Origin: a virus
DNA: 22,041 nt
IMG/VR virus record: IMGVR_UViG_3300024517_000121
Coordinates: 1-22,041 of that record
Direction: 5' to 3' (one strand)
Program-made: the position numbers and the translations under genes
In this document: positions 15,601-21,629 of the stretch, in pieces
Numbering within the stretch: the stretch's first letter is position 1
How the letters are laid out: the number at the start of each line of letters is the position of its first letter
The notes under the pieces: generated by a model
Databases searched by the model: none
What the model was told of the DNA's origin: nothing
The model's input: the letters and a program-made list of their open reading frames with translations, nothing else

Positions 15601-16834
15601 TTGCGTCAATGGCTGCTAACTTAGTAAGATCTGCTTGAACAAGTCCAGATACACCATTAAGTAAATTAATTTCTGCTGCAGTAGAATCTATGGCAGCTAG
15701 TTTAGTTAAGTCTGCTTGAACAAGACCAGAAACACCATCAAGAAGATTTAATTCAGCGGCAGTTGAAGTAACATTCGTACCACCTATATCTAATGTAGTT
15801 ACAGAAACTTCTCCAGCAATTGTCACTATACCATTAGCAACAGTAATTAAATCAGTATCGTCTGTATGACCAATAGTAGATCCATTAATAAGCACACTAT
15901 CTATATCTAATGAACCACCACTAATAAGACCTGTAGTAGTAATAGTGCTGGCTCCATTATCTATTGCACCGAATCCACTAGATATTGATCCACCAGATAA
16001 TGCCCCTACTGAAGTAATATTAGTCTGAGAAGCTGTTTGTAAAGTTCCACCTAACTGAGTAGCGGTTAATCTACCTGTTGATGGATTATAGATGAGATTT
16101 CCATCCATCTCTAATCCGTGATTACCAGTAGAAGTAGCTGCTCCTGCCACAAAAGTAATTAAATTGTCTTCATTAGTACTCTCATTATCAGTCACAGTAA
16201 CATTAGTGGAATTAGTAGCAGTACCAGAAGTATTTTGACTTCCAGCAGTATTCACACCCGGCAAATTTATATTGGCGGATCCATTGAAGGACACTCCACC
16301 AATAGTACGAGCCGTTTCTAACGTCGTAGCAGTAGTAGCATTTCCTGTTAAAGCCCCAGTAAATCCAGTAGAGGTTAAAGCACCTGTACTAGGATTATAG
16401 TGAAGATTACCGTCCATCTCTAACCCATGAGTTCCAGTAGAGGTAGCGGCATTAGCAACGAAAGTAACTAAATTATTCTCGTTAGTGCTCTCATTATCCG
16501 TGACTGTAACAGTTCCAGAGGTGGAATCAACATATGCCTTAATACTCTGTTGAGTGGCAACATGTGTGGCACTATCAGATGCCATATTGTCTTCATCTTT
16601 AACAGCACTGCCGGAAATTCCAGTATTTAATACTGGACTAGTTAAAGTTTTACTGCTTAATGTCTCAGCAACAGTATTACCAGACATTAAATTCCAAGAA
16701 TCCCCATCCCACTGATACATATCATCAGTATCAGTCTCAAAAAATCTGAGATTAGCTTGTAAACTGCCAGTAGAGAGGTTACCTCTCTGAGTTGCTGTGC
16801 CAGAAATAAAATTTCCTGCTCTATAAGTAACCAT
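12662..16834 (-). CDS. Giant modular repeat fibre protein, 1390 residues
   Basis: The protein starts at the ATG at 16834 (TAATG overlap with the stop of the gene before; GGAGG 11 bases upstream). It carries MVTYRAGNFISGTATQRG, then a DEDNMASDSATH module (residues 75-105), then ten modules each ending in a YN[PA]xxG motif. Five are type A (VTVTDNESTNENNL ... HGLEMDG) and four type B (ANNxTxETVYPxFVDGATG ... ETDTGL), with one divergent. Between them sit 27-residue repeats around AELNLLDGVSG (about 356-420), a globular insert with DNKDRGIEFRWHNGS and GFFGFDDSTGKFTF (about 780-845), and 28-residue ARTIGGTSFDG repeats. It ends with VDADLFIVDNGAGGTNRKM and SRIKTYIG, a terminal piece seen in other phage fibres. 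It is likely a long trimeric fibre; head or tail attachment is unresolved. Confidence 0.85.
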   Translation of the reverse strand: MVTYRAGNFISGTATQRGNLSTGSLQANLRFFETDTDDMYQWDGDSWNLMSGNTVAETLSSKTLTSPVLNTGISGSAVKDEDNMASDSATHVATQQSIKAYVDSTSGTVTVTDNESTNENNLVTFVANAATSTGTHGLEMDGNLHYNPSTGALTSTGFTGALTGNATTATTLETARTIGGVSFNGSANINLPGVNTAGSQNTSGTATNSTNVTVTDNESTNEDNLITFVAGAATSTGNHGLEMDGNLIYNPSTGRLTATQLGGTLQTASQTNITSVGALSGGSISSGFGAIDNGASTITTTGLISGGSLDIDSVLINGSTIGHTDDTDLITVANGIVTIAGEVSVTTLDIGGTNVTSTAAELNLLDGVSGLVQADLTKLAAIDSTAAEINLLNGVSGLVQADLTKLAAIDATAAEIDLLDALDRGSIIYGNSIGATAVLGQGGADTVLTSDGTDISWAAIPTASTITISANNSTDETVYPIFVDGATGGQGLESDTGLTYNPSTGVLTSTTFTGALSGNATTSTSVTVTDNESTNENNLIAFVADAGTGTGNHGLEMDGNLHYNPSSGTVTATTFVGNLTGNVTGDTSGSSGSTTGNAATATLATSITATANNLANETVYLTFVDGATGTQGIETDTGLSYNPSTGNLTATTFNGTMEGTATSATKVTVTDNESTNENDLIPFVENAGAGTGTHGLEMDGDFHYNPSTGRLTATQLSGTLQTAAQTNITSVGALNAGSITSGFTSIDVGSGAITTTGTVTAGNLTVNGTTTTVNSTTVTIDDPIFTLGGDSTPGSDDNKDRGIEFRWHNGSAAKIGFFGFDDSTGKFTFIPDATNSSEVFSGTAGTIVAALEGNASTATALATARTIGGTSFDGTANIAVALAATATTLASARTIGGVSFDGSANINLPGVNAAGSQDTSGTAALATEFTATANNTANETVYPVFIDGVSGAQGAETDSGLTYNPSTGVITATQFTGAVSGNATTATTATNATHVNVADNESTNENNLITFIEDASATGNVGLESDGDFHYNPSTGTVTATTFAGALTGNASTATALANARTIGGTSFDGTANIAVALAATATTLATARTIGGTSFDGSANIAVALSATATTLANARTIGGTSFDGSVNIVPATITVADTTDISSYVALFESATGDLAPKTDAGITYNAGTGVLTATGFSGPLTGNVTGNVSGSAGSATGNAATATEATNVTAVANNSTDETVYPTFVDGATGTQGIETDTGLTYNPSSGILTSTQFTGAVSGNATTATALASGRTIGMTGDVVWTSASFNGSGNVTGSAVIQATSVENSMLAGSIADSKLNTISTAGKVDLAALEIDGGTDIGEALVDADLFIVDNGAGGTNRKMAASRIKTYIGAADEGFAIAMSVAL
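13458..13690 (-). repeat. Three tandem 84-base repeats (28-residue ARTIGGTSFDG unit)
   Basis: On the plus strand the anchor CC[AG]TC[AG]AA[AG]GA[AT]GT[GT]CCTCC begins at 13458, 13542 and 13626, which gives an exact spacing of 84 bases. The unit encodes ARTIGGTSFDG followed by ANIAVALxATATTLA. Two more copies, again 84 bases apart, begin at about 14130 and 14214, and a single copy at about 16281. Confidence 0.85.
15576..15770 (-). repeat. 81-base tandem repeat (27-residue AELNLLDGVSG unit)
   Basis: The plus-strand anchor TCTGCTTGAACAAG begins at 15630 and 15711, 81 bases apart. The unit encodes GVSGLVQADLTKLAAID then TAAEINLL, with about two and a half copies. A related AELELLDGITAG occurs in the fibre gene at 7407-8735. 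This motif is common in phage fibre proteins. Confidence 0.8.
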
Positions 16835-17306
16835 TAAGCTATTTGCCTCCACTCAGGAAGTTCAAGTTCGTAAGTATGTCCACACCATAGATTAAGTATC
16901 ATAATTCCACGCTGGAAATCGTAAGTAGGGTCTGTAGCACCATCAGAGCTACCACATTCAGCACAAACTGCACCTGGAGATGTTAGTTCTACTTCAACAA
17001 TGCTACCCGCTTTCTGTATTTTAACGGCTAAAGCATTATTATTAGCATTTACCTCTTTTAGATAGAGTCTTCCCTCTTCTGCTCCGGGATCAGCAGGAGC
17101 AGCTATCTTAGCAAAATCTAAATATGTGGAGTTTATCCAATTACTGCCATTATATTGAGTGAAATTGTTGTCAGCTAAAGACGAAAACGAGGTATCATTT
17201 AATCCTGATAGAGTACCACTAACACTATCTACATAAGCCTTAATACTTTGTTGACTGGCTAGGTGAGTAGCTGAGTCTGAAGCCATATTGTCTTCATCTT
17301 TAATGG
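16521..17306 (-). repeat. Duplicated DEDNMASDSATH module across two adjacent fibre genes
   Basis: Two segments, 16521-16605 in the giant fibre gene and 17221-17306 in the gene before it, encode nearly the same stretch (KDEDNMASDSATH, then QQSIKAYVDS, then SGT). They share exact runs such as GCCATATTGTCTTCATCTTT on the plus strand. The coordinates given here span both copies. Confidence 0.8.
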
Positions 17307-18162
17307 CTGTACCTGATATTGCACTCGTATTGAGAGTAATAGCACCTGAAGAAGATATAGTAGTGGCCTTTTGGAAAGCAAAAGCCCCATCAGTCCAATC
17401 TAATTGAGAAGTTGCATTAATAGTAACATTCAGAGTGTTACTAGAATGCGTATAAAGGATTTTACCCACATCAGCGTCCGCTGCATCCCCAAAAAGTAGC
17501 GCACCTGAGGTAGGAGCAAGTATATTTATAGCCCCAGTACCACTATTCTCTATAGTTAACAGTGAAGTACCGTCAGCATTTATGCTACCTGCACTGGCTG
17601 CCCATATATGGACCAATGAATCAGGACTAGGAGCACTACTCCTTCCTATAACTACGTCTGCGGTATTCGGAACTATCCACTTTACGTCAGTACCATCAGA
17701 GGAAATATCTGCATCTGCACCACTATTTCCTAATTTAATAGAAACATTGTCAGGTAGGACAATATCACCACCAGAAAAGGTCTGAGTCACTGCTCCAGAA
17801 GAAGAACTGCTAATTTCCATTACATTTGTTAGAGTATCTCCAGTCTGAACGGACCAAACTACTTTAGAATCCTTTGTATTGGAGGTAACATCGTTAGCAG
17901 TCCAAGTCATCCTAGCAAATTCAGTCTGAGTCCCAGCTGAATTATCTAACGTATAACTTATATATCCAGCATCTCCATCAGCCGGAGTACCCCTATTACC
18001 TCCCCTAAAGACTGCTACCTGATTAGAGGAATTATCTCTAGAAGATTGGGCAATAAAAGCTGGTCCGGTCGAAGTATTCGTCATACTGATAGCGGATTCA
18101 CTATTACCGGACGTAAAAGTTTGAGGTATTACATGATGTATTTGTCTAAGTTCAACTGGCAT
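16834..18162 (-). CDS. Fibre-like protein with possible zinc-binding carboxyl end
   Basis: The 442-residue protein starts MPVELRQIHHVIPQTFTSGN and has beta-rich repeats through residue 330 (GDIVLPDNVSIKLGNSGADA; LLFGDAADADVGKILYTHSS), then a TAIKDEDNMASDSATHLASQ module also found near the start of the next gene, and a PADPGAEEGRLYLKEVN segment. The last 45 residues contain C400-x2-C403-x23-C427-x-H429 (VCAECGSS, then ILNLWCGHTYELELPEW), which could bind one zinc. The ATG at 18162 overlaps the previous stop (TAATG), with AGAGGG seven bases upstream. It is likely a virion fibre or fibre base. A metal-stabilised end is known for some fibre tips, but zinc binding here is inferred from residue spacing alone. 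Confidence 0.7.
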   Translation of the reverse strand: MPVELRQIHHVIPQTFTSGNSESAISMTNTSTGPAFIAQSSRDNSSNQVAVFRGGNRGTPADGDAGYISYTLDNSAGTQTEFARMTWTANDVTSNTKDSKVVWSVQTGDTLTNVMEISSSSSGAVTQTFSGGDIVLPDNVSIKLGNSGADADISSDGTDVKWIVPNTADVVIGRSSAPSPDSLVHIWAASAGSINADGTSLLTIENSGTGAINILAPTSGALLFGDAADADVGKILYTHSSNTLNVTINATSQLDWTDGAFAFQKATTISSSGAITLNTSAISGTAIKDEDNMASDSATHLASQQSIKAYVDSVSGTLSGLNDTSFSSLADNNFTQYNGSNWINSTYLDFAKIAAPADPGAEEGRLYLKEVNANNNALAVKIQKAGSIVEVELTSPGAVCAECGSSDGATDPTYDFQRGIMILNLWCGHTYELELPEWRQIA

Positions 18163-18857
18163 TAAAAAGCCCTCTGATCATCGAATCCACGATAGAATAC
18201 ATGACAGAATCCCACATCTAATGTAGAACTTCCACCACTCTCACTCGCACAATAAAAAGTTAAATATGGCAATGTATCGGGTAAATTAGTAGTATGAGTG
18301 GCCACCTGATTACCATTGATCCAAAACTCTACTTGACCCTCAGTAATCGATATTTTAAATAGATTTCTGTTAGTCAAAGTAATATCTGATATAGAAGTTA
18401 CTGTCTCAGTACCGGAACTATCATTTATCGTCTGTATAGCATCACTACTAAGTCCAAATCCTATGATATCCGCTGTAGTTCTGACACCTGTTGTAGAGTC
18501 ACTAAGACCCATAAAGAACGAAGCATTATCAATATTAGCTACATTTGTGAATTTAGCCTCGAATTCTAGGAATACTCCACGTACCATAGTGGTATTATTG
18601 GTGTTAGAGAACTTACTGGGAGTGGCTCTAAAGGTAAATAAAGATCTAAGCCTAGCAGTATTGCTTGCAGGAACTGTAAGAGAGCATTTTGGCATGTCAA
18701 CATCAGTGTTAACCCTAGTAATAGTAGCAGAACCAGTCGTATCACGGTTCCACATACCAGTAAATTCATTCTCAGATGTAGCCCACTGCTCTGACAGATA
18801 CTGAAAGTAGTCAGATCGATAGCCATTTGACACTGTATGGACGTTAAAAAGTCCCAT
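18162..18857 (-). CDS. Lectin-fold-like virion protein
   Basis: The 231-residue protein looks like one beta-sandwich of concanavalin A/LamG type: strands GVFLEFEAKFTNVANI, SFFMGLSDSTTGVRT, IIGFGLSSDAIQTI, LFKISITEGQVEFWINGNQV, then LPYLTFYCASES and TLDVGFCHVFYRG. The W-I-N-G-N-Q-V hairpin is typical of the family and follows a K-I strand. Such domains bind glycans, so a host-recognition or capsid-decoration role is plausible; sugar-binding residues cannot be assigned. The ATG at 18857 is preceded by AAGGA at a long 13-base distance. Its stop overlaps the start of the next fibre gene. Confidence 0.7.
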   Translation of the reverse strand: MGLFNVHTVSNGYRSDYFQYLSEQWATSENEFTGMWNRDTTGSATITRVNTDVDMPKCSLTVPASNTARLRSLFTFRATPSKFSNTNNTTMVRGVFLEFEAKFTNVANIDNASFFMGLSDSTTGVRTTADIIGFGLSSDAIQTINDSSGTETVTSISDITLTNRNLFKISITEGQVEFWINGNQVATHTTNLPDTLPYLTFYCASESGGSSTLDVGFCHVFYRGFDDQRAF

Positions 18858-18871
18858 AACTATATTTTATC

Positions 18872-18899
18872 CTTATATTAGTCTAGATTCTACCGCCAA
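18872..18899 (-). promoter_or_regulatory. Possible promoter in the gap before the lectin-fold gene
   Basis: In the 68-base gap the minus strand has TTGGCG (18894-18899), 16 bases, then TATAAG (18872-18877), matching four and five of six consensus positions. Transcription would start close to the gene, and would leave out the AAGGA purine run, so if this promoter is used the transcript would have almost no leader. Chance occurrence is possible. Confidence 0.25.
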
Positions 18900-18925
18900 C
18901 ACCCCTAATTAGAGTCATTTGACGA

Positions 18926-19885
18926 CTAAATTCCCCTTACGTACCCAATTACGTTACAAGTTTCACCATTAGTGTTATTTCTAAAACTAATATTATGCTT
19001 AACTATCTGTCTGATATTGATGGCATAGGATATTCCAGCCTTTAGTACCATTCCAGGAGTACCAGTGTTAGTGGCTGTCCTATTAAAGTCAATTACAGCA
19101 TCATTAGTCAAAGAATATAAATAAATATCATGTATTTCTGATATGCTAGGCTCTCTTATAGATACTGAGGCGTCAGTAGTGCCTAAATACCGTGAAAATC
19201 TATCAGATAATGGGTCTATAAAGTCAGTGGCAACCGCCATAGGAGGATTAGGATCGCTAGTTCCTCCTGCCATGCCCATTACATAGCCCCAGGCTGGCTC
19301 AACTTGAGCATCTTCAACGAAATAAGTGATATTTTGTTGAGTATTAGTAACTATATAGAAGTCTAGAGTAGCATTATCAGTAGTAACTTGATGTAAAACA
19401 CTGACTCTGCCAGTCCAGTTATCGGCCATAGTAACAGCAGGACTATCTGAGAAGGTTGTTCCTCCATCACTAGTTGCTCTACCTATAACAGTTCCTCCTC
19501 CATCTCGCCGTACATACGCAGTACAGGCATACCAGCCACGAGGAATTCCAGTCATTCTAAAGTATGCACCCTCATTAGCAGCAGCATTAGCAGTAACACA
19601 TCGCATAACATTGCTACCAGTTCGGGGATTAGTGGTCTGACGTGTCATCGTAGAGCCACTTGCTGTCCATCCTGTAAGACCTGCGCCAGTCTCCATGCTA
19701 GGATTAGTTATTAAATTCATAGCTGGGAGCTTAGCATTGTCTAAATTAATTAGATCTTCCGCAGTATTAGCAGAAGATAGGGTCACATTTATAGGAATAA
19801 ACTTTGAAAGAGTGCCTACCGACTCACGAACGGTTCTAACCTCGTGTTCTGAAAATCTGTACTCAAATCCTCTAGGTATTGGCAT
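18926..19885 (-). CDS. Virion protein with carbohydrate-binding-like jelly roll
   Basis: The 319-residue protein has a short amino-terminal part (1-54, beginning MPIPRGFEYRFSEHEVRTVR) that probably anchors it, and then a domain at about 55-195 with the CBM4/9-like opening NLITNPSMETGAGLTGWTAS, a T-G-S-N-V-M-R-C strand, GWYACTAYVRRDGG and the closing YFVEDAQVEP. The C-terminal third (220-319) is beta-rich with a VIDFNRT strand and no recognised family. The domain type usually binds polysaccharide, fitting attachment to host surface glycans. The start at 19885 has GGAG seven bases upstream. It is the first gene of the adhesin cassette, following small virion genes. Confidence 0.75.
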   Translation of the reverse strand: MPIPRGFEYRFSEHEVRTVRESVGTLSKFIPINVTLSSANTAEDLINLDNAKLPAMNLITNPSMETGAGLTGWTASGSTMTRQTTNPRTGSNVMRCVTANAAANEGAYFRMTGIPRGWYACTAYVRRDGGGTVIGRATSDGGTTFSDSPAVTMADNWTGRVSVLHQVTTDNATLDFYIVTNTQQNITYFVEDAQVEPAWGYVMGMAGGTSDPNPPMAVATDFIDPLSDRFSRYLGTTDASVSIREPSISEIHDIYLYSLTNDAVIDFNRTATNTGTPGMVLKAGISYAINIRQIVKHNISFRNNTNGETCNVIGYVRGI

Positions 19886-19926
19886 TATAAAACTCCATTA
19901 ATAAGGGCATTACTACCCGAATAGGA

Positions 19927-20271
19927 CTATCGTCCCCATATAGCTCCGATTATTCGTCCATTTCCCTGGTTAGCTCTAATAACTGATATATCTCCAGTTA
20001 TACTGATGTCAGTTTCAGTATATCCAGTACCAGAAGGTAGCAACATCGAACTTTCATCAGCAGTAGCAGTACCATTAAAACTTATATATAGATCATTCTT
20101 ATCCACTACTAATGTAATTCTATGTGCCTCCTCCATATAGTCAGATACTGTCAGTACTGTAGTAGCATCCTCACTAGATGTAGTTAACGAAAAGGGCTTA
20201 AACGCCGTATACGGCTGACTAAGGTCCATAATTGACCTAAGACCGTACGTACTTCCTGACTGAATCGACAT
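19927..20271 (-). CDS. Small beta-rich virion protein, second of a paralogous pair
   Basis: The protein has 114 residues and aligns without gaps to the product of the gene just upstream over its last 97 residues; by eye about 56 positions are identical. Shared landmarks are MEEAxRIT, DLYxxF, SSM/TSM-L-x-P-x-GTGYTE, GxISVxRA and NGRIxGxxWGR. The start at 20271 overlaps the previous stop as TAATG. No known family is recognised. Size, beta-rich pattern and position near the capsid gene suggest a capsid decoration or small fibre protein; this is inference. Confidence 0.75.
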   Translation of the reverse strand: MSIQSGSTYGLRSIMDLSQPYTAFKPFSLTTSSEDATTVLTVSDYMEEAHRITLVVDKNDLYISFNGTATADESSMLLPSGTGYTETDISITGDISVIRANQGNGRIIGAIWGR

Positions 20272-20600
20272 TATCTACCCCAGACTCCACCACGGATACG
20301 ACCATTAGTAGTACCTGCCCGCATAACCGAAATAACTCCAGTTACTTGAATTTTCTCTTCAGTGTATCCAGTACCAGCAGGTATTAACATAGAAGTACCG
20401 TCACTAGTGGCAGCACTTCCAAAATTTACGTATAGATCACCTAATTCGACTACAAAAGTAATTCGATTAGCCTCTTCCATCACAGTAGAAGTATCTAAAA
20501 CAGTGGTGGCAGTACCATCACTAGTAGTTTTAGTGAATCCACGAAATGAAGTTAACGGCTGTTCGAGTTCAATTTGGGTCCTAATCTTCGGTGCTGCCAT
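20271..20600 (-). CDS. Small beta-rich virion protein, first of a paralogous pair
   Basis: The protein has 109 residues when started at the ATG at 20600, five bases after AGGGAG; a second ATG at 20603 and a GTG at 20606 stand immediately upstream and are too close to that site. It is the tandem paralogue of the following gene (MEEANRIT, DLYVNF, TSMLIPAGTGYTE, NGRIRGGVWGR). Its first bases lie inside the end of the 71-residue gene before it, so the two are probably translated in a coupled way. Function is unknown; a virion surface role is inferred from position and duplication. Confidence 0.75.
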   Translation of the reverse strand: MAAPKIRTQIELEQPLTSFRGFTKTTSDGTATTVLDTSTVMEEANRITFVVELGDLYVNFGSAATSDGTSMLIPAGTGYTEEKIQVTGVISVMRAGTTNGRIRGGVWGR

Positions 20601-20796
20601 CATCACTCCCTGAAAGCTTAGTTAGGGTCTTTGGGTCCACGTAGAAAAGCTTAGGAGTCCCAATATGAGGATGAGCGAATCCAACTATAGGTAATTCATA
20701 ATTATTAAAATGAATTGCACCAAAATTGTACTTACCTATATTCTTTCTACGGACACGAAGGCTAAAATATGAGGCCAACCGTCCTAATAAACTCAT
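20581..20796 (-). CDS. Unknown 71-residue protein
   Basis: No family is recognised. The protein has a basic start (SLLGRLASYFSLRVRRKN), a central NFGAIHFNNYELPIVGFAHP segment and an acidic end (SGSDDGSTED). No membrane segment or cysteines are seen. The start at 20796 follows GGAGG by four bases and lies one base below the stop of the gene before, so it belongs to the same transcript. The last codons overlap the start of the next gene by about 20 bases. Confidence 0.65.
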   Translation of the reverse strand: MSLLGRLASYFSLRVRRKNIGKYNFGAIHFNNYELPIVGFAHPHIGTPKLFYVDPKTLTKLSGSDDGSTED

Positions 20797-20979
20797 TTAA
20801 CCTCCAGCTGAATCAAATACACCCAGCAAATTTCCTAATTCTGTCCATTCTTTTTTAGTACACTTACCATCACCCAAAACATCCAACAAAGTGGTTACTA
20901 ATTCAGCACGATTATCTGAACTCTGTAACTTTTTAAGGATGGCTGAACCTATCTTTAGTCCCTGTAATACCTGAAACAT
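20797..20979 (-). CDS. 60-residue helical protein with EF-hand-like loop
   Basis: The protein has an amphipathic start (MFQVLQGLKIGSAILKKL) and then DVLGDGKCTKKEWTELGNLL. The L-x-D-G-K-x-T-x2-E-W stretch matches the second half of an EF-hand loop with its following helix, lacking the usual first aspartates, and is a common form in small phage proteins encoded near virion genes. It probably does not bind calcium in the classical way. The start is firmly set by AGGAGG seven bases upstream. It is the first gene after the terminator at 21020-21050. Its function is unknown. Confidence 0.7.
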   Translation of the reverse strand: MFQVLQGLKIGSAILKKLQSSDNRAELVTTLLDVLGDGKCTKKEWTELGNLLGVFDSAGG

Positions 20980-21019
20980 CTATCTTCCTCCTACCTAATA
21001 AATACCTTTTCCAACTAAA

Positions 21020-21050
21020 AAGAAGGATAGCCTACTCGACTATCCTTCTT
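21020..21050 (-). terminator. Intrinsic terminator after the small capsid-neighbour gene
   Basis: A perfect 11-bp stem (AAGAAGGATAG with CTATCCTTCTT) closes a nine-base loop. On the minus strand the stem is followed at once by TTTTAG, giving a run CTTCTTTTTAG, so it is a good rho-independent terminator for the gene at 21135-21488. No strong promoter is visible between it and 20979; the gene after it may rely on partial read-through. The 155-base gap holds nothing else apart from a 9-base inverse copy of part of the loop at 21089-21097. Confidence 0.7.
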
Positions 21051-21134
21051 AATCATAAAATGGACAAACCATAAAATGTTTTAGAACAATAGTCGAGCTG
21101 ACTCGTACTACCGTTTTAAATTTTTGTTAAATTC

Positions 21135-21488
21135 CTAATAACCTATGATACAGGCTCTAATTCTAACACCAGTTAGATCAACTGCGTTAGCAACTTGTAT
21201 GCTAGGACCGTCGGCAGCAGCGTTAAGGTCCGAATAAGTCATTATTAATTTATTATTAGTATAATCAAACGTCGGGCTATGGCCCAAGTCTGCTGCCAAA
21301 TCCTCATCAGCAGTATTACTGATTGACTGAGGAGTTAACAATACTATGTCGAAACCAATTAGTCCTACATCGGCAGGAGTCAGAGACTCACCGGCAGTAG
21401 GATAGCTGGAATCGCAATCTAAGTCAGCAGTAACAATTCTCTTGTTACCGAAAACTGAACGATGAATTTCCGTAATAGTTAAAGCCAT
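21135..21488 (-). CDS. Small virion protein encoded next to the major capsid gene
   Basis: The 117-residue protein starts MALTITEIHRSVFGNKRIVT and has a D-x-S-Y-P-T-A-G-E-S-L-T-P-A-D-V-G-L core (near 27-43) and an IRACIIGY end. Proteins with this G-x-K-R-x-V start and S-Y-P-T-x-G-E-x-L core are frequent just after the major capsid gene of marine phages, usually called hypothetical or structural. A role as capsid decoration or small fibre protein is likely but not shown. The start has GGGAG seven bases upstream, and the gene sits between two hairpins in its own transcription unit. Confidence 0.75.
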   Translation of the reverse strand: MALTITEIHRSVFGNKRIVTADLDCDSSYPTAGESLTPADVGLIGFDIVLLTPQSISNTADEDLAADLGHSPTFDYTNNKLIMTYSDLNAAADGPSIQVANAVDLTGVRIRACIIGY

Positions 21489-21505
21489 ATAAACGCTCCC
21501 TTACT

Positions 21506-21541
21506 GGATACCGCCTATCCCACCCTCAGAGGTCTCCCTCT
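21506..21541 (-). promoter_or_regulatory. Two small hairpins in the leader of the capsid-neighbour gene
   Basis: Two short stem-loops lie in the 5' region: GGATA/TATCC with a five-base loop (21506-21520) and AGAGG/CCTCT with a four-base loop that reads GAGA on the minus strand, a GNRA tetraloop (21528-21541). They are 7 bases apart and lie between the terminator-like hairpin and the ribosome site. They could stabilise the message or act as processing sites. Short stems occur by chance, so confidence is low. Confidence 0.3.
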
Positions 21542-21571
21542 TACTTCCAGCATAAGAATATTAAGAATACC

Positions 21572-21603
21572 ATAGGGAAGCTAGAATAAACTAGCTTCCC
21601 TAT
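21572..21603 (-). terminator. Strong hairpin after the major capsid gene
   Basis: A perfect 13-bp stem (ATAGGGAAGCTAG with CTAGCTTCCCTAT) encloses a six-base loop and lies 26 bases beyond the stop of the capsid gene. On the minus strand the stem is followed by GGTATTCTTAATATTCTT, only moderately rich in T. It is either an intrinsic terminator that lets some read-through pass, or a 3' stabilising hairpin of the capsid message. Hairpins after a major capsid gene are common and let it be expressed above its neighbours. Confidence 0.6.
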
Positions 21604-21629
21604 ATTATTGTACCAACAATAAGCCTAAA

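Larger units (their letters stand above)
12950..16540 (-). repeat. Ten-copy YNPSTG module array inside the giant fibre gene
   Basis: The coding sequence contains ten related modules of roughly 60-65 residues, separated by shorter linkers and inserts. Type A modules carry DNESTNENNL and HGLEMDG; type B modules carry ANN, ETVYPxFVDGATG and ETDTGL. In order of translation they run A, A, B, A, B, A, B, A, divergent, B. At DNA level the copies share only short exact stretches, because most codons differ at synonymous positions. Confidence 0.8.

Noticed and set aside
13458-15770. Regular repeats as a CRISPR array
   Set aside because: The units are in frame, code for similar protein segments and have no unique spacers of constant length.
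16834-16852. GTG start at 16852 for the giant fibre
   Set aside because: It overlaps the GGAGG ribosome site itself; the ATG at 16834 with TAATG coupling is better.
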